Assembly: GCA_014799685.1 (NCBI GenBank) | Contig: JAAVHN010000026.1 | Span: 107,246 to 153,674 of the forward strand | From: Subdoligranulum sp. | GTDB taxonomy: Bacteria; Bacillota; Clostridia; Oscillospirales; Ruminococcaceae | Reading direction: 5' to 3' | DNA length: 46,429 nucleotides | Shown here: positions 16,309 through 23,988 of the stretch, in pieces | Layout: each line of letters opens with the position of its first letter | How positions within the stretch are numbered: position 1 is the stretch's first letter | Position numbers and translations under genes: made by a program | Notes under the pieces: model-generated | Database searches by the model: none | What the model saw: only the letters and a program-made list of their open reading frames with translations | Told to the model about the DNA's origin: nothing

Positions 16309-17235
16309 GTGGAATTTTTTGATCTGCACTGCGATACCATTCTGCGGCTGACGGACGGGAGCAGCCTCGCCGATGCCGACGCACATATCAATCTGCAAAA
16401 GGCGCAGCCGCTGCAAAAATGGGCGCAGGTGTTTGCACTGTTTGTGCAGGACAACGCACCCGGGCGCGATACCGCTTACGATGCCTATCGCCGCTTGTAC
16501 GCCGGTTTTGTGCGGCAGATGCGGCTTCATGCCGGCAGGATCGTTTTCTGCCGCAGCGCAAAGGATCTGGATGAGGCCTGGGCTGCCGGAAAGCACGCGG
16601 CGCTGCTCTCGGTGGAGAACGGCGCGGTGCTGGGCGGCCGGCTGGAACGCCTTGCCGAGCTGCAGCGGGACGGCGTGCGCCTGCTGACGCTGACATGGAT
16701 GGGCGAAAATGAACTGGGCTGCGGCGGAGAGGCGGGCGGCCCGCTGACGGAATTCGGCCGTTCGGTGGTGTGCGCCCTGCCGCAATACGGCATTGTGCCG
16801 GATATCTCGCATCTTTCCGATGAAGGTGTGGCCGAGGTGTTCCGGCTGGCGGACGGTCCCGTTGTGGCCACGCATTCCAATGTGCGCAAAATCACCGGCC
16901 ACCACCGCAACCTCACGGAAAAGCAGATCCGCGAGATCGTGCGGCGCGGCGGGCTGATCGGCATCAATTTGTGCAGCCCATTTTTGACGGACGGAAGATC
17001 GCGCGTTTCCTGCGAGGATGTATACCGTCATTTGAATGCGTTTTTGTCCTGTGGCGCCGAGGACACCGTCTGCTTTGGAACAGATTTTGACGGCGCGCCG
17101 ATCCCACATGATATCCGGGATCTTGCCGGTATTCCGGGTTTGTATGACTATTTGCTCGGGCGCGGGCTGTCTCAGGCGCTGCTGCAAAAGGTTTTCTTTG
17201 AAAACGCGCTTCATTTTTGGAAACGTGTTTTTTGA
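16309..17235 (+). CDS. Membrane dipeptidase-like hydrolase (peptidase M19)
   Basis: A 308-residue zinc hydrolase of the renal dipeptidase family. Metal ligands can be placed in FDLHCDT (His and Asp near the N-terminus), SVENG (bridging Glu) and the two later His motifs (DISHLSD, THSNVR); TDFDG lies near the end. Bacterial members cleave dipeptides or proline-containing peptides in the cytoplasm. GTG 16309 is chosen because GAGGGGG (16296-16302) precedes it by six bases and the conserved EFFDLHCDT starts at once; ATG 16273 has no RBS. No signal peptide is visible. Confidence 0.9.
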   Translation: MEFFDLHCDTILRLTDGSSLADADAHINLQKAQPLQKWAQVFALFVQDNAPGRDTAYDAYRRLYAGFVRQMRLHAGRIVFCRSAKDLDEAWAAGKHAALLSVENGAVLGGRLERLAELQRDGVRLLTLTWMGENELGCGGEAGGPLTEFGRSVVCALPQYGIVPDISHLSDEGVAEVFRLADGPVVATHSNVRKITGHHRNLTEKQIREIVRRGGLIGINLCSPFLTDGRSRVSCEDVYRHLNAFLSCGAEDTVCFGTDFDGAPIPHDIRDLAGIPGLYDYLLGRGLSQALLQKVFFENALHFWKRVF

Positions 17236-17330
17236 ATGCTTCCCGCATCCGGCGGGGCTAACAGGAAGCTGTATTTGCGGGGCAGTGTCTGCACCGATGA
17301 ACAACAGTTTTCAAGGGAGGGGAAATATTG

Positions 17331-18788
17331 ATGGAATACACAAGTACGCGCAATGATGCCTTGCGTGTCAGTGCGTCCGAGGCCATTCTCAAAGGGCTCG
17401 CGCCGGACGGCGGGCTGTTTGTGCCGGTGGAATTTCCGCAGGTAAAGCCGGAGGAATTCTATGGACTCACCTATCCGCAGACGGCGGAAAAAGTTCTGCG
17501 TTTATTTTTGACGGATTATGACCCGGACTTTTTGAAACGCGCTGTGGAGGAGGCCTATGGCGCCGGCTGTTTTTCCGGCAAGGCCGACTTTTTGGCGCGT
17601 GTGGAGGAAAAGCTCTGGTCTTTGGAGCTGTGGCATGGGCCGACCTGCGCATTTAAGGATTACGCCCTGCAGCTGATGCCGAAGCTCCTGGTGGAAGCAA
17701 AAAGGAATCTGGGCGATACGGGAACGACGAAGATCCTGGTGGCGACCTCCGGCGATACCGGAAAGGCGGCCCTCGCGGGATATGCGGGCCTGCCGGGTAT
17801 TCGCATCGCCGTATTTTACCCCAATGCGGGCACCAGCGAGGTGCAGCGCCTGCAAATGGCGACGCAGGAGGGCGGGAACGTCGCGGTCTATGCCGTCGAG
17901 GGCAATTTTGACGATACCCAAACCGGCGTAAAGCACGTATTTGCCGACACGGCCCTTGCCCGGCAGCTCGGGCAAAAAAACGAGCGGCTTTCCAGCGCGA
18001 ATTCCATCAACTGGGGGCGCCTTGTGCCGCAGATCGTATATTATTTTTACAGCTATGCGCAGCTGGTGGCGCAAAACGGCATTGCCGCGGGCGATGCTGT
18101 GGATTACTGTGTGCCGACAGGCAATTTTGGTGATATCCTTGCAGGGTATTATGCAAAGCGCATGGGCCTGCCGGTGGGCAGGCTGATCTGCGCGTCCAAC
18201 CAAAACAACGTGCTGACAGAGCTTCTGGAAACCGGCCGCTACGATGTGCGTCGTCCGTTCTATAAAACAGAATCGCCTTCAATGGATATTCTGGTATCCT
18301 CCAATCTGGAGCGTCTGCTGTATCATACCACGCAGGATGCCGGCGCGGTGGCCTTGTGGATGCAGCAGCTCGCGCAGGATGGCGTCTATACGCTTCCGGA
18401 GAACGTACTCGCGAAGATCCAAGAAACGTTCTTCGGCGCCTGTGCCGACGATGCGCAGGGGCGGGCGGAGATTCGCGCACGCTTTGCGCAAAACGGCTAT
18501 TTGTGCGATACGCATACAGCCGTTGCATTTTGTGCGGCGCGCACGGCCATATCGTCCGAGGATCCCTGTGTGGTGCTTTCCACAGCCAGCCCCTATAAAT
18601 TCCCCTGCGCCGTATTGGGTGCGCTGGGGGAGGAGCGCACGGCGGATGAATTTGACGCCATGCGGCGTCTGACGGAAAAAACAGGTGTTCCGGTTCCGGA
18701 AAGTCTTGCTTCCCTACGCGAAAAGGAGATCCGCTTTACGCAGGTGATTGACAAAAACGAAATGCCGGAAATCGCACTTTTGCTGTAA
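17331..18788 (+). CDS. thrC: Threonine synthase
   Basis: A PLP enzyme converting O-phosphohomoserine to threonine. At 485 residues it belongs to the longer yeast/E. coli-like class. The N-terminal block MEYTSTRND and LAPDGGLFVP are typical, and the PLP lysine lies in HGPTCAFKDYALQ (K109). The phosphate-binding loop is ATSGDTGKAAL, and SSANSINWGRL follows. ATG 17331 is preceded by AAGGGAGGGG; TTG 17328 is adjacent. No other threonine pathway gene is in the window. Confidence 0.96.
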   Translation: MEYTSTRNDALRVSASEAILKGLAPDGGLFVPVEFPQVKPEEFYGLTYPQTAEKVLRLFLTDYDPDFLKRAVEEAYGAGCFSGKADFLARVEEKLWSLELWHGPTCAFKDYALQLMPKLLVEAKRNLGDTGTTKILVATSGDTGKAALAGYAGLPGIRIAVFYPNAGTSEVQRLQMATQEGGNVAVYAVEGNFDDTQTGVKHVFADTALARQLGQKNERLSSANSINWGRLVPQIVYYFYSYAQLVAQNGIAAGDAVDYCVPTGNFGDILAGYYAKRMGLPVGRLICASNQNNVLTELLETGRYDVRRPFYKTESPSMDILVSSNLERLLYHTTQDAGAVALWMQQLAQDGVYTLPENVLAKIQETFFGACADDAQGRAEIRARFAQNGYLCDTHTAVAFCAARTAISSEDPCVVLSTASPYKFPCAVLGALGEERTADEFDAMRRLTEKTGVPVPESLASLREKEIRFTQVIDKNEMPEIALLL

Positions 18789-18827
18789 GGCGGTTTGCTT
18801 TACGGCGTGCGTTTTGGGGCTTTTCGC

Positions 18828-18895
18828 TGCCGGGCCGTGTGCACTGCCTGCATTGAGCCCGCTGCAGGATCGTCTTCGTTGCCGGGCCGTGTGCA
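18828..18895 (+). repeat. 16-bp direct repeat downstream of thrC
   Basis: TGCCGGGCCGTGTGCA occurs at 18828-18843 and again at 18880-18895, 52 bases apart, in the 300-base non-coding stretch 18789-19088. Confidence 0.75.
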
Positions 18896-18910
18896 AAAAA
18901 ACGTGCACAC

Positions 18911-18957
18911 AACAGAAAAACCAGCCTGCGCCGCATGGCACAAGCCGGTTTTCTGTT
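18911..18957. terminator. Probable bidirectional terminator between thrC and the DUF1540 gene
   Basis: AACAGAAAAACC-A-GC (18911-18925) pairs with GC-C-GGTTTTCTGTT (18944-18957) with one bulge. A-rich and T-rich arms mean it can act on converging transcripts. The right arm is tandemly repeated: GGTTTTCTGTT occurs at 18947-18957 and 18958-18968. The rest of the gap up to 19088 shows nothing else clear. Confidence 0.5.
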
Positions 18958-19088
18958 GGTTTTCTGTTGGGACAGCCGCAGACTTGCTTCGCAAGCGCTC
19001 TGCCCACCCGTTAGATTCCATAAAATGCGGCAACTGATTGCGACAGCTTTCGTTCTGCTTTTGGAGATGCCCGCCGGCAAAACGGGCG

Positions 19089-19247
19089 TCAGGCTTCCTC
19101 AAAAGTCTCGCACATGGTCTCTTCGCCGAGCACGGCCATGCGGTTTTTCACCTTGATCTCCTGCGCGGTGCAGCAGCAATTGCCGTTGTTGTGCACACAG
19201 TTTTCCACCTCGCAGCAAATACCGTCCAAAATCTTTTCATCCTGCAT
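19089..19247 (-). CDS. DUF1540 small cysteine-rich protein
   Basis: A 52-residue minus-strand protein. Cysteines are arranged as in DUF1540: ICCEVENCVHN, NCCCTAQEIKV, and a final MCETFEEA (the usual CxTF ending). Such domains are thought to bind metal, and some occur in spore-associated proteins. ATG 19247 has GAGGAGG nine bases upstream; the longer open frame has no better start. A sigma-G-like promoter at 19352-19323 suggests forespore expression. No signal peptide or membrane segment is visible. Confidence 0.8.
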   Translation of the reverse strand: MQDEKILDGICCEVENCVHNNGNCCCTAQEIKVKNRMAVLGEETMCETFEEA

Positions 19248-19322
19248 GTTGGGTTGCCTCCTCGTCATAAATTGAAAAATGAAAAACAGACAAAACGCTT
19301 TTGCTTTTGCGTTTTCCGCTGT

Positions 19323-19352
19323 TAGTATGGCATCGCGGCCCTGCAATTATAC
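19323..19352 (-). promoter_or_regulatory. Sigma-G-like (forespore) promoter of the DUF1540 gene
   Basis: Read on the minus strand: GTATA (19352-19348), an 18-base spacer, CATACTA (19329-19323). Both boxes fit the B. subtilis sigma-G pattern GHATR-18-CATNHTA exactly. The start codon is about 75 bases downstream. Confidence 0.6.
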
Positions 19353-19465
19353 AGGGGATCTCGGAAGAAATCCCCATGCGCATCCTGGCGGCAGATCTGA
19401 TTCGTTGATCGGGATCAGGGCATTGGATCAAAGCTTTTTTACAAAAACATTTCCGGGGGAATGCT

Positions 19466-20143
19466 ATGGCAATTTTTACGATCGGGGATCTGCACCTCTC
19501 ACTTGGCACGGCAAAGCCGATGGATATTTTTCGCGGATGGGAAAACTATGTGGAGCGCCTGCGCGAAAACTGGCTGGCGGCCGTCTCGCCGGAGGATACG
19601 GTCGTGCTTGCGGGGGATACCTCCTGGGCCATGAAGCTGGAGGACTGCACCGCAGACTTTGCTTTTCTGCAGGCTTTGCCGGGAAAGAAGCTGCTTTTGA
19701 AGGGCAATCACGACTATTGGTGGACGACGATGGCCAAGATGAACGCATATCTTTCGGCAAACGGCTTTACCAGCCTTTCCTTTTTGCATAATTGTTGTGT
19801 TTTTGCAGAGGATGTCGCCCTGTGCGGAACGCGCGGCTGGCTGTTCGACATCAGCGAGGCGCACGACGAAAAAGTAATGCGGCGGGAATGTGGCCGCCTG
19901 CTTGCCTCGCTCTGTGCGGCGGGGGATGCCGAGAAGATTGTTTTTCTGCATTATCCGCCCATCTACCCGCAGGCAAACGCGGATGAGATCGTCGCAATCC
20001 TGCACGAATTCGGCATCAAACGCTGCTTTTACGGGCATCTGCACGGCGCTTCCATCCCGCGTGCAGTGCAGGGAACGGTGGACGGCATCGATTACCGGCT
20101 CATCAGCGCCGATGCGCTGCGTTTTTTTCCATATAAAATTTGA
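19466..20143 (+). CDS. Calcineurin-like metallophosphoesterase
   Basis: A 225-residue cytoplasmic phosphoesterase with the dimetal motif set: GDLHL near the N-terminus (D-x-H), GDTSW, GNHDYWW, and near the end FLHYPP and YGHLHG. The family hydrolyses phosphomonoesters or diesters; nothing in the sequence indicates the substrate. ATG 19466 follows GGGGGAATGCT. It stands alone between the DUF1540 gene and the trigger factor promoter. Confidence 0.88.
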   Translation: MAIFTIGDLHLSLGTAKPMDIFRGWENYVERLRENWLAAVSPEDTVVLAGDTSWAMKLEDCTADFAFLQALPGKKLLLKGNHDYWWTTMAKMNAYLSANGFTSLSFLHNCCVFAEDVALCGTRGWLFDISEAHDEKVMRRECGRLLASLCAAGDAEKIVFLHYPPIYPQANADEIVAILHEFGIKRCFYGHLHGASIPRAVQGTVDGIDYRLISADALRFFPYKI

Positions 20144-20150
20144 TTTTGTA

Positions 20151-20179
20151 TGGAAAAAATGAAAAACCTATGCTATAAT
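20151..20179 (+). promoter_or_regulatory. Extended -10 promoter of tig-clpP-clpX
   Basis: TGC-TATAAT (20171-20179) is an extended -10 with consensus hexamer; the -35 is weak (TGGAAA, 20151-20156, 17-base spacer). The bases after the -10 (GTTAATCTG) are shared with the yajC promoter region. Confidence 0.7.
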
Positions 20180-20213
20180 GTTAATCTGTAAGTTCAATAT
20201 TGGAGGAAACAGT

Positions 20214-21542
20214 ATGAATCTCGTCAAAAATGAAAAACTGGAAAACAATCAGCATGAGCTGCACATCGCCATTGACGCCGAGGCGTTTAACGCCGGGATC
20301 GTCAAAGCGTTCAAGCGCGAAGCCGGAAAATACAACATTCCCGGTTTCCGCCGGGGCAAGGCGCCGCGCCATATGATCGAAAAAATGTTCGGCGCGGACG
20401 TATTCCATTACGACGCCATCAATGCGCTGTTCCCCGATGCGTATGAAGCGGCCATTGCCGAGAGCGGCATCGAGCCGGTGGACCGCCCCGAGGTGGAGAT
20501 CGTTTCCGCCAGCACCGAGGACGGTGTTGTGCTGAAGGCCGTTGTCACCGTCAAACCGGAGATGAAGGTGGGCGCGTACAGGGGTTTAAAGGCAGTGAAA
20601 AAAGTCCATACTGTGGAGGATGCCGCCATTATGGCGGAGATCGACCGCATGCGCGAGCGCAACGCACGCATCATCACCCGTGAGGGCGCTGCCGAGAACG
20701 GCGATATCACGGATATTGATTTCGACGGCAGTGTGGACGGCGTTCCCTTTGAAGGCGGCAAGGCCGAGCACTTCTCGCTCACGCTTGGATCCGGCCAGTT
20801 CATCCCCGGCTTTGAAGAGCAGGTGGTGGGCCACGCCGTCGGCGAGGAATTTGATGTGAACGTTACATTTCCCGAGCAGTATCAGGCCGAGGAGCTTGCC
20901 GGCAAGGCGGCCGTCTTCAAGATCAAGCTGCACGAGGTGAAAACCCGCGAGCTGCCCGAGGCAGACGACGAGTTTGCCAAGGACGTGTCCGAGTATGATA
21001 CGCTGGACGAGCTGAAGGCCAGCATCCGCAAGGGCATGGAGGAGCAGAACGAGAAGAACGCCGAGCTTGAGGTGGAAAACGATCTGGTCGATCAGATCGT
21101 CGGGACGCTGGAGGGCGAGATTCCCCCGGTGATGTTCGAGACGCGCGTCACCGAGATGGTGCGCGACTTCGAGTATCGCATGCAGCAGCAGGGCCTTGGC
21201 CTGGAGGACTACCTGAAATATACCGGCAGCAGCATGGAGCAGTTCCGCGAGGGCTTCCGTGAGCAGGCCGAAAAGCAGGTGAAGATCCGTCTCGCGCTCG
21301 AGGCTGTGGCGCATGCCGAGGGCATCGTCGCCAGCGACGAGGATTTCGAGAACGAGCTGCAGCGCATCGCCGAAGCCTACAAGATGGAAGTGGAAAAGGT
21401 GCGCGGCATTGTGCCCGAGGCCGATGTAAAAAAGGATCTGGCCGTAAACAAGGCCATTGATCTTGTGAAGGAAAATGCCGAGATCACCGTGGAAAATGTC
21501 ACGGATGAGAACGGCGAAGAAGACAAGGGCGAAGAAGCATAA
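20214..21542 (+). CDS. tig: Trigger factor
   Basis: A ribosome-bound chaperone with peptidyl-prolyl isomerase activity that meets nascent chains at the exit tunnel. The N-terminal domain holds the ribosome-docking signature (GFRRGKAPRHMIEKMFG). The FKBP-type domain covers about residues 165-240 (GDITDIDFDGSVDGVPFEGG). The long helical C-terminal domain follows. Length 442 is normal. ATG 20214 has GGAGG at 20202-20206. It heads the tig-clpP-clpX operon, the usual Firmicute order. Confidence 0.97.
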   Translation: MNLVKNEKLENNQHELHIAIDAEAFNAGIVKAFKREAGKYNIPGFRRGKAPRHMIEKMFGADVFHYDAINALFPDAYEAAIAESGIEPVDRPEVEIVSASTEDGVVLKAVVTVKPEMKVGAYRGLKAVKKVHTVEDAAIMAEIDRMRERNARIITREGAAENGDITDIDFDGSVDGVPFEGGKAEHFSLTLGSGQFIPGFEEQVVGHAVGEEFDVNVTFPEQYQAEELAGKAAVFKIKLHEVKTRELPEADDEFAKDVSEYDTLDELKASIRKGMEEQNEKNAELEVENDLVDQIVGTLEGEIPPVMFETRVTEMVRDFEYRMQQQGLGLEDYLKYTGSSMEQFREGFREQAEKQVKIRLALEAVAHAEGIVASDEDFENELQRIAEAYKMEVEKVRGIVPEADVKKDLAVNKAIDLVKENAEITVENVTDENGEEDKGEEA

Positions 21543-21632
21543 TTTTGGGCAGAAGATCTGCGACACTTGGCCGGTACCCGTAGAGGCTGCATGTATCGGT
21601 CATTTGCCGCATGGATAAGATGGAGGTTTTCT

Positions 21633-22226
21633 ATGAGCTTAGTTCCTTATGTCGTCGAGCAGACCGCGCGCGGAGAGCGTTCCTATGATATCTTTTCCCG
21701 ACTGCTGAACGACCGGATCATTATGCTGAGCGAGGAAGTCAACAGCACAACGGCCAGCCTTGTGGTGGCACAGCTGCTGTATCTGGAAGGACAGGATCCG
21801 GAAAAGGACATCAACTTCTATATCAACAGCCCCGGCGGCTCGATCACGGACGGCATGGCGATCTATGACACCATGCGCTATATCAAGTGCGATGTCTCCA
21901 CGATCTGCATCGGCATGGCTGCCTCGATGGCCTCCGTTCTGCTGGCGGCCGGCGCAAAGGGCAAGCGCCTTGCACTGCCCAACAGCGAAATTTTGATTCA
22001 TCAGCCGCTGATTGGCGGACGGGTCGGGCTGCAGGGACAGACGACGGACATCAAGATCCACGCAGATCATCTGGTGCACACGCGCAAAAGAATGAACGAG
22101 ATTCTTTCCGAGTGCACGGGCCAGCCGCTGGAGCGCATCGAGATTGATACCGAGCGCGATAATTACCTGTCGGCGGATGAGGCGAAGGAATACGGCCTCA
22201 TCGACGACGTGATCTACAAACGATAA
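21633..22226 (+). CDS. clpP: ATP-dependent Clp protease proteolytic subunit
   Basis: The serine protease chamber of ClpXP. The 197-residue protein has the triad: S98 in GMAASMAS, H123 in [10 protein letters not shown], and D172 in [32 protein letters not shown] is the oxyanion and handle region. ATG 21633 follows GGAGGT; the frame is open upstream but without similarity. It lies nine bases before clpX. Confidence 0.98.
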   Translation: MSLVPYVVEQTARGERSYDIFSRLLNDRIIMLSEEVNSTTASLVVAQLLYLEGQDPEKDINFYINSPGGSITDGMAIYDTMRYIKCDVSTICIGMAASMASVLLAAGAKGKRLALPNSEILIHQPLIGGRVGLQGQTTDIKIHADHLVHTRKRMNEILSECTGQPLERIEIDTERDNYLSADEAKEYGLIDDVIYKR

Positions 22227-22235
22227 GGGTGCTGT

Positions 22236-23543
22236 ATGGCAAGAGATAACAAAGAAAAAAACCTGATCTGCAGCTTCTGCGGCAAATCGCAGGATATCGT
22301 GGATCGGATGATCATCGGGCCGGGCGTGAATATTTGCAATGAATGCATTGAAATGTGCTATGCTTTGCTGGATGATTCCGGCCGTCCGCCGGAGCCGGTA
22401 TCCCGGCGCAGCCGGCAGCCGGCGCCGCCGCGCGCGGCAGCGCCGGAGATCAATATCCTCACCCCCGCAGAGATCAAAGAGGGTCTGGATCAATATGTGA
22501 TCGGCCAGGACAGCGCAAAGGTTGTTCTGGCGGTTTCGGTGTACAATCATTATAAGCGCATCCTCAGTGCGCAGAAGACGGATATTGATCTGCAAAAGAG
22601 CAATGTCTTGCTGCTGGGGCCCTCCGGCGTTGGCAAAACGCTGCTGGCACAGACGCTGGCGCGCATGCTGAACGTGCCGTTCGCCATTGCGGACGCCACG
22701 ACGCTCACCGAGGCCGGTTACGTGGGCGAGGACGTGGAAAATATCCTGCTCAAGCTGATTCAGGCGGCCGATTTTGATATCGAGCGCGCGGAACGCGGCA
22801 TCATCTATATTGACGAGATCGATAAGATCACCCGCAAAAGCGAAAACCCCTCTATTACACGCGATGTGGGCGGCGAGGGCGTGCAGCAGGCGCTACTGAA
22901 GATTTTAGAGGGAACCGTGAGCAATGTTCCGCCGCAGGGCGGCCGCAAGCATCCGCAGCAGGAATTTATCCAGATTAATACGAAGAATATCCTGTTTATC
23001 TGCGGCGGCGCGTTTGACGGCCTGGAGAAGCACATCCAAAAGCGCACCGATACCTCGGCGCTGGGCTTTGGCGGTACGCTGCGCAAGGATCCGGAAAAAG
23101 AGAAGCAGAATCTGCTGCGTCTTGTGGAGCCGCACGATCTGGTGCGGTTCGGCCTGATCCCGGAACTGGTTGGGCGCATTCCCGTTGTGACGGTGCTCGA
23201 TCCTTTAGACGAGGACGCGCTGGTCCGCGTGCTGAAGGAGCCGAAAAACAGTCTGGTCAAGCAGTATCAGGCCATGCTGAAGCTGGATAACGTCGCGCTT
23301 GAGATCACGGACGAAGCGCTGCATGCCGTGGCCAAAAAGACCATCTCGCTGAAAAGCGGCGCACGTGGGCTGCGCAGCGTGATGGAGCAGGCGCTCATCG
23401 GCATCATGTACGAGATCCCCAGCGATCCCACGATCATGAAGGTGATCGTGGACGAGGATACGATCAACGGCGAAAAGCCGAAGCTTGAATATGGTGCGGC
23501 CAGAAGACGCTATAAATCGGCGGGCACAGGGTACACAAACTAA
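22236..23543 (+). CDS. clpX: ATP-dependent Clp protease ATP-binding subunit ClpX
   Basis: A hexameric AAA+ unfoldase that feeds substrates to ClpP. It has the N-terminal zinc-binding domain with C12, C15, C34 and C37, Walker [13 protein letters not shown], Walker [11 protein letters not shown], the pore loop GYVGED, and the ClpP-contact loop (ALGFGG, equivalent to IGF). Length 435 is normal. ATG 22236 is nine bases after clpP. A hairpin terminator follows the stop, directly before the lon promoter. Confidence 0.98.
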   Translation: MARDNKEKNLICSFCGKSQDIVDRMIIGPGVNICNECIEMCYALLDDSGRPPEPVSRRSRQPAPPRAAAPEINILTPAEIKEGLDQYVIGQDSAKVVLAVSVYNHYKRILSAQKTDIDLQKSNVLLLGPSGVGKTLLAQTLARMLNVPFAIADATTLTEAGYVGEDVENILLKLIQAADFDIERAERGIIYIDEIDKITRKSENPSITRDVGGEGVQQALLKILEGTVSNVPPQGGRKHPQQEFIQINTKNILFICGGAFDGLEKHIQKRTDTSALGFGGTLRKDPEKEKQNLLRLVEPHDLVRFGLIPELVGRIPVVTVLDPLDEDALVRVLKEPKNSLVKQYQAMLKLDNVALEITDEALHAVAKKTISLKSGARGLRSVMEQALIGIMYEIPSDPTIMKVIVDEDTINGEKPKLEYGAARRRYKSAGTGYTN

Positions 23544-23570
23544 CAAAACTGACAAATGGCGCAGGCAGAT

Positions 23571-23614
23571 GACGCGGCATGGGCAATTTTACCGGTGCGG
23601 CGTCGTCTTTTTTT
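23571..23614 (+). terminator. Intrinsic terminator after clpX
   Basis: GACGC (23571-23575) pairs with GCGTC (23600-23604), and the stem extends inward with GCA/TGC after one G-G mismatch. It is followed by GTCTTTTTTT to 23614. It ends the tig-clpP-clpX transcript two bases before the lon -35 box. Confidence 0.65.
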
Positions 23615-23615
23615 G

Positions 23616-23644
23616 TTGAAATGTTCACGAATTTCGTATATAAT
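23616..23644 (+). promoter_or_regulatory. sigma-A promoter of lon
   Basis: TTGAAA (23616-23621), 17 bases, TATAAT (23639-23644). It lies upstream of the inverted-repeat element, so the lon message starts with that element in its leader. Confidence 0.85.
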
Positions 23645-23661
23645 AAGGAAAGCTTTGGTTT

Positions 23662-23953
23662 AGGAAGCGCTGATTAAATCGACGTGTCGGATTGGCGAGC
23701 AAATTTTTTCCTCCGACCTAAGAGCCGCCGCTGCGCGGCGGCCCGACTATGGACGCGCCTGCCGGCGCAGTGTCTGTCGAAACCCCAAAATCGCAGATAA
23801 CGCCTACGGCGTTGTCAGCTTGCCGGCCAAAACGATGGCCGGCATCCCGTCCTCGGCGGGCACGCTGTACTGTATGTATTTCAAGATTTTGGGACAAAGA
23901 CAGGCGGAAAATTTGCCGTCGAGACGCGCGCGGCGATTTATTCAGAGGTTCCT
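23662..23953. mobile_element. MITE-like element (292 bp) in the lon leader
   Basis: The ends are AGGAAGCGCTGATTAAATCG (23662-23681) and, inverted, AGGAACCTCTGAATAAATCG (23953-23934): 17 of 20 bases agree. A gapless match extends to 46 bases (32 of 46, ending in GCAAATTTT on both sides). Inside are a further complementary pair, CCCAAAATC (23784-23792) and GATTTTGGG (23885-23893), and three perfect local hairpins: 23724-23742, 23799-23813 and 23821-23844. No transposase frame is present. A long target duplication is not seen (2-3 T residues at most). The frame of lon happens to be open through part of it. Confidence 0.6.
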
Positions 23954-23988
23954 TTGACAAATGGTTGATCCATGAGGGAGGGAGCTTC

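Noticed and set aside
23749..23988. 80-residue N-terminal extension of Lon
   Set aside because: The frame is open, but the segment lies in the inverted-repeat element, is Arg- and Cys-rich without family similarity, and ATG 23989 has an excellent RBS.
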